64,000 nt of DNA, taken from the NCBI RefSeq assembly GCF_000282515.1, contig NZ_AKJD01000054.1, positions 1 to 64,000 on the forward strand. Reading direction: 5' to 3'. Shown piece after piece: positions 18,069 to 26,151 of the stretch; position 1 is the first letter of the stretch, and the number at the start of each line of letters is the position of its first letter. Origin of the DNA: Pseudomonas sp. GM80 (GTDB taxonomy: Bacteria > Pseudomonadota > Gammaproteobacteria > Pseudomonadales > Pseudomonadaceae). The notes under the pieces were generated by a model. It was not told where the DNA came from. It saw only the letters and a program-made list of their open reading frames with translations, and did no database searches. Made by a program: the position numbers and the translations under genes.

Positions 18069-19010
18069 ATGACACAACCGATTGTCGTGGCGGCACTGTA
18101 TAAGTTCGTCACCCTCGAAGATTACGTCAACCTGCGCGAGCCGCTGCTGCAAGCGATGGTCGACAACCAGATCAAAGGCACCCTGCTGATCGCCGAAGAA
18201 GGCATCAACGGCACGGTGTCCGGCACTCGCGAAGGCATCGACGGCCTGCTCGCCTGGCTCAAGAACGACCCACGCATGATCGACATCGATCACAAAGAGT
18301 CGTACTGCGACGAGCAGCCGTTCTATCGCACCAAAGTCAAACTGAAGAAAGAGATCGTCACCCTCGGTGTCGAAGGCGTCGACCCGAACAAAAAGGTTGG
18401 CACCTACGTTGATCCGCAAGACTGGAACGCGTTGATCAGCGACCCCGAAGTGCTGTTGATCGACACGCGCAACGATTACGAAGTGTCGATTGGCACCTTC
18501 GAAGGCGCCATTGATCCGAAAACCACCAGTTTTCGCGAATTCCCTGACTACATCAAAGAACACTTCAACCCGGCCGTGCACAAGAAGGTCGCGATGTTCT
18601 GCACCGGCGGCATTCGCTGCGAAAAGGCTTCGAGCTACATGCTCAGCGAGGGCTATGAAGAGGTTTACCACCTCAAGGGTGGCATTCTGAAGTACCTCGA
18701 AGAGGTGCCGCAGGAAGAAACCAAGTGGCAGGGTGACTGCTTCGTGTTCGACAACCGCGTGACCGTGCGCCACGACCTCAGCGAAGGCGACTACGATCAA
18801 TGTCATGCCTGCCGCACACCGGTCAGCGTTGAAGATCGCGCCAGCGAGCATTACGTCGCCGGCATCAGTTGCCCGCATTGCTGGGACAAGCTGAGCGAGA
18901 AGACCCGGCGCAGTGCCATCGATCGGCAGAAGCAGATCGAACTGGCCAAGGCGCGCAACATGCCGCACCCGATCGGCTACAACTACAAGCAAGCATCCAC
19001 CGAGGCTTAA
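18069..19010 (+). CDS. trhO: tRNA uridine(34) hydroxylase (rhodanese-like, UPF0176)
   Basis: The 313-residue protein matches TrhO (YceA). An N-terminal domain is followed by a rhodanese domain whose catalytic Cys178 lies in [16 protein letters not shown]-terminal cysteine cluster (CHACRTPVS and SCPHCWDKL) probably binds zinc. The family catalyses oxygen-dependent hydroxylation of U34 to ho5U in a subset of tRNAs. The ATG is preceded by CTGGAG. The DsbA-like gene begins 2 bases after the stop, suggesting co-transcription. The order trhO, dsbA-like, ABC exporter agrees with PA0858-PA0860 as I remember it. Confidence 0.93.
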   Translation: MTQPIVVAALYKFVTLEDYVNLREPLLQAMVDNQIKGTLLIAEEGINGTVSGTREGIDGLLAWLKNDPRMIDIDHKESYCDEQPFYRTKVKLKKEIVTLGVEGVDPNKKVGTYVDPQDWNALISDPEVLLIDTRNDYEVSIGTFEGAIDPKTTSFREFPDYIKEHFNPAVHKKVAMFCTGGIRCEKASSYMLSEGYEEVYHLKGGILKYLEEVPQEETKWQGDCFVFDNRVTVRHDLSEGDYDQCHACRTPVSVEDRASEHYVAGISCPHCWDKLSEKTRRSAIDRQKQIELAKARNMPHPIGYNYKQASTEA

Positions 19011-19012
19011 TC

Positions 19013-19648
19013 ATGTCTGCACGCCTGCTCTATGTGATGGACCCGATGTGTTCGTGGTGCTGGGGTTTTGCTCCAGTGGCCAAGGCATTGGTGGAGCAGG
19101 CGCAGGCAGCCGGGGTCGAGCTGCATCTGGTGGTCGGTGGTTTGCGTACCGGCAGTGGCTCGGCGCTGGAGCCGACCACGCGGCGCTACATTCTCGAACA
19201 CTGGCAAGCGGTCACCGAGGCCACCGGCCAGCCGTTCCAGTTCGACGGCGCGTTGCCCGATGGATTTGTCTACGACACCGAGCCGGCCTGCCGCGCGATC
19301 GTCACTGCGCGCAGCCTGGCGCCGGATTGCGCATGGACACTGGTCGGACTGATCCAGCAGGCGTTTTACGCCGAAGGTCGTGACGTTACCCAAGCCAGTG
19401 TGCTGGTGGAACTGGCAGAGCAGGCCGGCGTGCCACGCATCGAATTCGCCGCGTTGTTCGACCATGCCGATCAACACAAAGCCACTCAGGCCGATTTCAG
19501 TTGGGTGCAGGATCTGGGCATCGCCGGTTTCCCGACCCTGCTCGCCGAACGCAATGGCCAACTGGCCTTACTTACCAATGGCTATCAACCGCTCAGCGAA
19601 CTGTCGCCGTTACTCGGCCGCTGGCTGGAGCGCGCCGCCTGTGCCTGA
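19013..19648 (+). CDS. DsbA-family (thioredoxin-fold) protein
   Basis: The 211-residue protein begins directly with a thioredoxin-like strand and the redox motif CSWC (Cys13 and Cys16) in DPMCSWCWGF. The cis-proline loop is recognisable near AGFPTLLAE. There is no signal peptide, so unlike classical DsbA it is likely cytoplasmic. It resembles the FrnE/DsbA-like oxidoreductases. It begins 2 bases after trhO and its end overlaps the GTG start of the ABC exporter by 8 bases, so it belongs to a three-gene operon. The substrate is unknown. Confidence 0.88.
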   Translation: MSARLLYVMDPMCSWCWGFAPVAKALVEQAQAAGVELHLVVGGLRTGSGSALEPTTRRYILEHWQAVTEATGQPFQFDGALPDGFVYDTEPACRAIVTARSLAPDCAWTLVGLIQQAFYAEGRDVTQASVLVELAEQAGVPRIEFAALFDHADQHKATQADFSWVQDLGIAGFPTLLAERNGQLALLTNGYQPLSELSPLLGRWLERAACA

Positions 19649-21458
19649 CCTGGCCGATGACACGCCAGCCGTAAAGCGTGTCGACCGGCTGAGCTGGGCA
19701 GAAGTCCGGCGACTGGCTCTCACACACAAAAAATCCCTGTGGATCGCTAACGGCGTGGCTGTTCTGGCGACGCTGTGCAGCGTGCCGATTCCGTTGCTGT
19801 TGCCGTTGCTCGTCGACGAAGTGCTGCTCGGCCACGGCGATGCTGCGTTGAAAGTCATGAACCATGTGTTGCCCAGCATGTGGCAGCAAGCGGCGGGCTA
19901 TATCGGCCTGATGTTGTTAGTGACGTTGACCCTGCGCTGCGGCTCACTGTGTTTTGGCGTGTTGCAGTCGCGACTGTTCGCACGGCTGGCCAAGGACATT
20001 GTTTATCGCATTCGCGTGCGCTTGATCGAACGCCTCAAGCGCATCTCGCTGGGCGAATACGAAAGCCTGGGCAGCGGCACGGTGACCACGCATCTGGTCA
20101 CCGACCTCGATACCCTCGACAAATTTGTCGGCGAAACCCTCAGCCGTTTTCTGGTGGCGATGCTGACGCTGGTCGGCACCGCGAGCATCCTCATGTGGAT
20201 GCACTGGAAACTGGCGCTGCTGATTCTGCTGTTCAACCCGCTGGTGATCTACGCCACGGTGCAGTTGGGCAAACGCGTCAAGCACCTGAAGAAACTGGAG
20301 AACGACAGCACCTCGCGTTTCACCCAGGCGCTGAGCGAAACCCTCGACGCGATTCAGGAGATTCGCGCAGGCAACCGTCAGGGCTTTTTCCTTGGAAGGC
20401 TTGGCCTGCGGGCGCAGGAAGTGCGCAATTACGCGGTCAACTCGCAGTGGAAGACCGACGCCTCCAACCGCGCCAGTGGTTTGTTGTTCCAGTTCGGTAT
20501 CGATATTTTCCGTGCGGCGGCGATGCTCACCGTGCTGTTCTCCGACCTGTCGATCGGGCAGATGCTCGCGGTGTTCAGTTACCTGTGGTTCATGATCGGC
20601 CCGGTCGAACAACTGCTCAATCTGCAATATGCCTACTACGCGGCGGGCGGTGCGCTCACGCGGATCAATGAGCTATTGGCGCGTGCCGACGAGCCGCAGT
20701 ATCCCGGCGGCGTCGACCCGTTCAAGGGGCGCGACACTGTGGGCATTCAGGTGCAAGGCTTGAGCTTCGGTTACGGCGATGAACTGGTGCTCGATCAGCT
20801 TGATCTGTCGATTGCCCCCGGTGAGAAAGTCGCAATCGTTGGCGCCAGTGGCGGTGGCAAAAGTACCCTCGTGCAATTGCTGCTGGGTCTGTACACGCCA
20901 CTGTCCGGCACCATCCGCTTCGGCGGTTCGACCCAGCAGGAAATCGGCCTCGATACGGTTCGTGAAAACGTCGCGGTGGTGCTGCAGCACCCGGCGTTGT
21001 TCAACGACACCGTGCGCGCCAACCTGACCATGGGCCGCACACGCACGGACGAAGCTTGTTGGCAGGCGCTGGAAATTGCCCAGCTGGAGGCGACTATCCG
21101 CGCCTTGCCCGATGGCCTCGACAGCATCGTCGGCCGCTCCGGCGTGAGGCTTTCTGGCGGTCAGCGCCAACGCTTGGCAATTGCGCGGATGATCCTCGCC
21201 GAGCCGAAAGTCGTCATCCTCGATGAAGCCACCTCGGCCCTCGATGCCGCCACCGAATACAACCTGCACCAGGCCATGGCGCGCTTCCTCAATGGCCGCA
21301 CCACGCTGATCATCGCCCACCGTTTGTCAGCGGTGAAGCAGGCCGATCGCGTGCTGGTGTTCGATGGCGGGCAGGTGGCCGAAGACGGCGATCATCAACA
21401 ACTGATCGCCGATGGCGGTTTGTACGCCAAGCTCTACGGGCATCTGCAGCGCCACTGA
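19641..21458 (+). CDS. ABC transporter, fused permease and ATP-binding subunit
   Basis: The 605-residue half-transporter has a six-helix membrane domain (about residues 25-330) followed by a nucleotide-binding domain. Walker A is GASGGGKST (from about 401), the signature is LSGGQ (504-508) and Walker B is VVILDEATSALD (from about 524). It belongs to the MsbA/HlyB-like exporter group; the substrate is not evident. The GTG at 19641 is chosen because it overlaps the upstream stop, GGAG lies 10 bases before it, and the preceding in-frame sequence is only a shadow of the DsbA-like gene. The stop is 4 bases from that of the convergent giant gene. Confidence 0.87.
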   Translation: MPDLADDTPAVKRVDRLSWAEVRRLALTHKKSLWIANGVAVLATLCSVPIPLLLPLLVDEVLLGHGDAALKVMNHVLPSMWQQAAGYIGLMLLVTLTLRCGSLCFGVLQSRLFARLAKDIVYRIRVRLIERLKRISLGEYESLGSGTVTTHLVTDLDTLDKFVGETLSRFLVAMLTLVGTASILMWMHWKLALLILLFNPLVIYATVQLGKRVKHLKKLENDSTSRFTQALSETLDAIQEIRAGNRQGFFLGRLGLRAQEVRNYAVNSQWKTDASNRASGLLFQFGIDIFRAAAMLTVLFSDLSIGQMLAVFSYLWFMIGPVEQLLNLQYAYYAAGGALTRINELLARADEPQYPGGVDPFKGRDTVGIQVQGLSFGYGDELVLDQLDLSIAPGEKVAIVGASGGGKSTLVQLLLGLYTPLSGTIRFGGSTQQEIGLDTVRENVAVVLQHPALFNDTVRANLTMGRTRTDEACWQALEIAQLEATIRALPDGLDSIVGRSGVRLSGGQRQRLAIARMILAEPKVVILDEATSALDAATEYNLHQAMARFLNGRTTLIIAHRLSAVKQADRVLVFDGGQVAEDGDHQQLIADGGLYAKLYGHLQRH

Positions 21459-21462
21459 GTGC

Positions 21463-24400
21463 TCACTTCCAGAGCACGTTCATCGCGTCCGGACTGCCGT
21501 CATAGCCGAATTGTTTCATCACCACCGCGCAGGAGTCGCACGGCGCCATGGTTGTGGCAATGGTGATCGAATTCAGCGTCTTCGCATCCGGGTATTTTTC
21601 GCGAATCACCCGGATGAGCTTGCTTTCGGTATCCAGTGACGTCGGCCGTGACGTCAGGGCGGGCGTGTAGGTCTCGATGTTGTCGATGGTGTGTGGAATC
21701 GCACGGATCTTTCCCGCAGCGGAGACGTTGAGTGAAGTCGCCGCAAACCGGTGGTCATGATCGATGTTGAAGTAAGTGATGTTGCCAAGCGTGACCTGAG
21801 CGTTATCCGGGTGACGGGCAAACAGTGGCAGGAATGCCGTATCACCCTGCTGTCCAGAGACGCTGACATACACCTCTCGACTCCCCGTTTGCGTAGTGAT
21901 CTCGGCGAAGGCGATGTTTCTCGGGCTGTGCAGTTTTTTTCTGGTTTTCTGGCTGATGAGTAACTGCAGTTGCTGCATGGTGTTATCGATTTTCAGCGCT
22001 TTTGCATTGGCTGCCTTCGCGTCAAAGGTAATCACGGTTTTTTCGAACAGTGCGTTGAACACCCGCGCGGTCGTCTCGCGAGCGCTGTCCGGCGCGGCGC
22101 GGGATAACGACCAGGTCGCAGCGCCATCACTGGAGTGCCTGACGATCATTCGTGTGGAGTGGTCGAAGAGCACCGCTTCACCGGGGCTGGTGTCGACTTT
22201 GATCCGGCGCAACGTATCGGGCGGGTTGCTGTGGCCGCCAATCGGCACGGCGATTTTATCCATGGCTTTCATCGCGCGCTCGACGGCGGTTATGCCATAG
22301 ATTCGGGCGATGTTGTTGGCGTTCAATGAGCCGATGTACACCGTCGTCAGTTCTTGGCGCAGCTGCGCCGACAGGGTGGCGGCCTGCTTGAACAACAACG
22401 GATCCTTGAGGCTCTGTCCCTTGGTGAGTTCGGCGACGTAAAAGCCCCCGGCGTTCAAACGCATGAACACGAGCTGCGTAGAGTCATGCATGTCCTGGCT
22501 GATCGTCGCGCCGACCTGGAACGTGTCAGTCAGGGATCCTCCCGGCCTTGGCAGATTGACGCTGACCCGCCCATACATACCTTTCTGGAATGTCATCGTG
22601 GCGTTGAGTCTGGTGTGTTGGCCTATATCGGCTGCACGCAGCGGGGCGTGCCCGGCGGCCGGTATATAAATGCTGTCACCGAACCAGGTGGCCCAGCCCT
22701 TGCTGTCATCAAAGCTGCCCGGCGCAGGCGTTGGCGCCGGATCGCGGGTGACATAACGGGTTTCACAGACCTCGTTGCCGGGTGCGCGTCGCACCCGGCA
22801 AGGCAGCATTTTCACTCGTTGGCTATCGTCGATCAGGTCTGCGCGGCGTAGCACATCGCCGTCCAGGCGATAGGCCACGTCATCGATCAACAGGGTAGTC
22901 CTGCCGTCGGCTTCAAGCAGTTCGCGAACCCGGGATTGCTGTGAGATTTCAATCAGCGAATGGCCATCGGCATTGCCCACCGAATTGTACGTGGAGCGCC
23001 CCGGCGACAGCTCCGTCGATGTCATCAGCAGTCGCGGGCCGTAAGGCTTGAGCGAGAGTGGCTCAATCAGAAAATATCGATTGCCTGCCGGTGTGGCGAT
23101 GCTGCGCACCGGCACATCATTGATGCCTTTGAAGGTGGCCAGGTCATCACCCTGCGCCAAGGGTTTCCAGGCGCCCGGATCGGTCACCTGCGTAATGCCT
23201 TTCACCAAATCGTAGTGCGCAGTGGTTGCTATCAAGGTGCGAACCCCGGTAAGACTGCTGCGTCCCGCGCGGTACAGCACGCGCCCTGTCAGCAGCAGCG
23301 ATTGACGCGACAGTTTGAGGCTGGCAGAGACAACCGCCAGTGGATTGAGATTTTTCAGGGTGGCGTTGAGCAGTTTGCCGGACACCTTGCTGAAAGCAGG
23401 CAATGCTGAACGAATACCGATCCGGCTGGCGGTAGCCGCCAGCCGGATAGAGCCCGCAGCAAATTTTCCCAGCGGCACGGCGAACGAAAGCACGTCAACG
23501 ACAAGCCCCGCCACGCCCAGCAAGCGGGTACCAAAATCGTCGGATTTCAGGTCATCGATACCGCCCCAGAACGGCACGAAAGGCTTGATGGATTCTAGCC
23601 AGTGGCCGGCCGCCTTATCGCGGTCGAACGCCGTTTCTCCCCATGCTACCGAGCGTAGTTCGTCGACGTTGTAATAAAACAAAACTTCGGCAACGAGGGC
23701 GGCGATCTTCTGAGTGCGAGGTGAGTTCAGTATCAGGCCACTGTGAATGGAATGTGCGGCAGGCGGTGCGGGTAATGAGTCGAGCCGAGAAATGAACGCT
23801 CGGCACGTGGCGTCCTCCAGCGGCACTGTTCCTTGGTGATAAGCCTGCCAATCAAGGGGCAACTGCTTGTTGGTGCGGGCGTTAAGCGGCCCCATGTCTT
23901 TAAATATGAGGGTTTTTCTGATGGCTGGCCCGAGGTGTTCGGCGGTGATGTCGTGTCTGCGGCGGATAATGCCGGCACGCGGCAGGCATTCATAGAAACG
24001 CGAATCGCCCTCTATTGGCTTGGCTTCCAGCAAAAAGCCCAACCGCGCTTGCCGTGACGGCGGGATTTCTTCGCCTGTAGTGAGAGAGGACATCTCGTTG
24101 AGAATCTGATTGAGGGAATGGATGCGTACTTCACCCTGTGCCAGCGCCTGGCGCTCGTCCCACGGCAGCGATATCAGCAAATGTCTGATCAGGCAGGCGT
24201 AAGCTTTCTTGCTGTCCGCCACATAGCCTTCGAAACGCTGATTGAACGTGAGCTCGATGTCCGGCAGGAACTCGCTATAGAACGCTGGTAATCCTGACGT
24301 GCGAAAGGTGCGCCACTTTTCGTCCGTCTCAACGCGGTTATCGCTTGAAAGCACAATCCAGTTCTGGCGTGGTATGCCATCGAGAATCACCGACCATTTC

Positions 24401-25974
24401 TGGCCATGTTTGAACCCGCCTCCAGCGTAGACCTCGGCAAACTCATACGCGGAGGCTTTGATGTCGGGCAGTATGATGACTGCGCGTTTGCTCCTGCCGG
24501 TGACGGCTTTCGTAAGCCTCAGACCTTTGGGCATTTTATTGAGAGGAAAGCCGCGGGCAATTTCGGCTTTTGCAATGTCCAGTCTTGGCTCAGGTTGCGC
24601 GTTCAGTTGGCTGATTGCCTGACTCAGTTCCTGGGTCGAGTTGTCCAGCGTTGACAGCGCTTCGGTGATAGAAACCACAGTCAAATCACCCAAGGCAGCG
24701 GCAGCAGCCCAGCGTTGCGCCGGTTCGGCGCGGGTCAATGCGATCAGTTGCATCAGCTCATTCGAGGCGTTTTCGCTCTGACGGAGCGGCAGGTCGATCA
24801 ATTGTTGAAAGCTCAACCGATGCAGCAAGCCTGGCTCAAGTGCTTGTGCCAGATTGACGCCGTGGACGAAATTGACCCAGGCAATCGAGCTGGCGTAAGG
24901 AAGATCAGGCGGAACATCCGGTACCGCGAAGTCGCTGGAGTATTTAGACAGAAGCAGGTGGCCCACCAACACCTGTTCCAGAGTCTCGGCCTCTGTTTCA
25001 CGGACGATCGCGTATTCACTCAAGTGCTTTTCGAAGTCGCGGCGTAATGTCTGATAGCTCTTGCCGCGATGTTCCCTGCTGTTTAGATCAAACCCCACGA
25101 GGGTGCCGGGCTGGTGGCCGTGTGAACTCGAGTACCACAGGCGCAAGGCTTCAGCGACGAGGTGTGGAGAGATGTCGGGCGGCGGCTGTTCGTCTGCTTT
25201 TGCGCCGTACCAGTTGAGCCACTGGACCAAATCTTCTGCCAATGCCTGGGCCTTGGGGCAATTGAGCAACCGGTCGAGACTGCGCATTGGGCTGGCGCGT
25301 ACTTGCTCGACGGTTGCGTCAGGCAGTGCTTGTCTGACGAGGGAATCGATGGCACTCGTCTCGTTCTTGGCCACTATGTTTTCAACTGCGGCCACCACGT
25401 ACTTATGTTCATCTGGCTGGAAAAGACTGTTGATATCAGCAACGGTGCCCAGTCTCAGGCGGTGAATGGCCCGAGCTTCTTCAACGTAAAGGATCAATGC
25501 ATCGAGCTGCTTGAACAGCGCGGGGGGGACGCCGTAAAAACTCAGGGCAATGCAGATCGGCAACATGGCGTCGGCGCGCAGGTTCCCGCCAAGCGCTCTG
25601 GTTCCCCGTTCGACAGCGCTGAACAAGCCCCGCAATTGAGGGAACTCCTCTGGCTCGAGGTACGCATGGCCGCCGCCAATTCTGGTGGTTTCATAAGTCG
25701 TCCGCTGGCCATCGATGGTGACTTCCATGCGACGTGCGTTCAGCTTCCGCTGCGCCAGTGTGGCCAGGTAGATCGGGTTTTTCATCAACTGTGCAAGTGA
25801 AGAAAGCGCGTCCATGTGGACGCGGTGCAGTGGTGTATTTGATGCTGGAATGTAGTAACAGCCTTCAATCTCGCTGGACGTTTCCTTGACGCTGTTCAAG
25901 CGAACCAGCAGTCCATCGTATTCGTTGAGCAAAGCGATATGTTGTTGAGAAGGTGTAATGGGTGAGGGCGTCAT
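21463..25974 (-). CDS. Giant toxin-like protein with C-terminal deaminase-like domain
   Basis: This 1503-residue protein is not a family I can name as a whole. Most of it is long, helical and without a signal peptide. A hydrophobic stretch near residues 815-845 (LLGVAGLVVDVLSFAVPLGK) recalls pore or translocation segments of large toxins. The last 60 residues look like a cytidine-deaminase-fold domain of polymorphic toxins: Asp1448-x-Glu1450 in LDTESKLI, then Cys1479 and Cys1482 in APCDSCAVVMKQF, spaced as in the [HCD]xE...PCxxC zinc site. No small gene that could encode immunity adjoins it. It sits between orthologues of genes that are neighbours in P. aeruginosa, which suggests insertion. 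The deaminase reading is inference from motif and position. Confidence 0.7.
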   Translation of the reverse strand: MTPSPITPSQQHIALLNEYDGLLVRLNSVKETSSEIEGCYYIPASNTPLHRVHMDALSSLAQLMKNPIYLATLAQRKLNARRMEVTIDGQRTTYETTRIGGGHAYLEPEEFPQLRGLFSAVERGTRALGGNLRADAMLPICIALSFYGVPPALFKQLDALILYVEEARAIHRLRLGTVADINSLFQPDEHKYVVAAVENIVAKNETSAIDSLVRQALPDATVEQVRASPMRSLDRLLNCPKAQALAEDLVQWLNWYGAKADEQPPPDISPHLVAEALRLWYSSSHGHQPGTLVGFDLNSREHRGKSYQTLRRDFEKHLSEYAIVRETEAETLEQVLVGHLLLSKYSSDFAVPDVPPDLPYASSIAWVNFVHGVNLAQALEPGLLHRLSFQQLIDLPLRQSENASNELMQLIALTRAEPAQRWAAAAALGDLTVVSITEALSTLDNSTQELSQAISQLNAQPEPRLDIAKAEIARGFPLNKMPKGLRLTKAVTGRSKRAVIILPDIKASAYEFAEVYAGGGFKHGQKWSVILDGIPRQNWIVLSSDNRVETDEKWRTFRTSGLPAFYSEFLPDIELTFNQRFEGYVADSKKAYACLIRHLLISLPWDERQALAQGEVRIHSLNQILNEMSSLTTGEEIPPSRQARLGFLLEAKPIEGDSRFYECLPRAGIIRRRHDITAEHLGPAIRKTLIFKDMGPLNARTNKQLPLDWQAYHQGTVPLEDATCRAFISRLDSLPAPPAAHSIHSGLILNSPRTQKIAALVAEVLFYYNVDELRSVAWGETAFDRDKAAGHWLESIKPFVPFWGGIDDLKSDDFGTRLLGVAGLVVDVLSFAVPLGKFAAGSIRLAATASRIGIRSALPAFSKVSGKLLNATLKNLNPLAVVSASLKLSRQSLLLTGRVLYRAGRSSLTGVRTLIATTAHYDLVKGITQVTDPGAWKPLAQGDDLATFKGINDVPVRSIATPAGNRYFLIEPLSLKPYGPRLLMTSTELSPGRSTYNSVGNADGHSLIEISQQSRVRELLEADGRTTLLIDDVAYRLDGDVLRRADLIDDSQRVKMLPCRVRRAPGNEVCETRYVTRDPAPTPAPGSFDDSKGWATWFGDSIYIPAAGHAPLRAADIGQHTRLNATMTFQKGMYGRVSVNLPRPGGSLTDTFQVGATISQDMHDSTQLVFMRLNAGGFYVAELTKGQSLKDPLLFKQAATLSAQLRQELTTVYIGSLNANNIARIYGITAVERAMKAMDKIAVPIGGHSNPPDTLRRIKVDTSPGEAVLFDHSTRMIVRHSSDGAATWSLSRAAPDSARETTARVFNALFEKTVITFDAKAANAKALKIDNTMQQLQLLISQKTRKKLHSPRNIAFAEITTQTGSREVYVSVSGQQGDTAFLPLFARHPDNAQVTLGNITYFNIDHDHRFAATSLNVSAAGKIRAIPHTIDNIETYTPALTSRPTSLDTESKLIRVIREKYPDAKTLNSITIATTMAPCDSCAVVMKQFGYDGSPDAMNVLWK

Positions 25975-26151
25975 GATCGGCAGTGCCTTTGCAAATGAGG
26001 AGAGTCACCAGTTTCATGGCTTCACCCGATTGCGTGGCGGTACATATATATATCGGCGTCTATGCCGCTTGCCGGGAGCGCAAACGCCTCCTAGTCTTGG
26101 TGGGTGGTCTGATCGGAAGGGATGGTCAGGCAGTGCCATACAAGGGATCCC

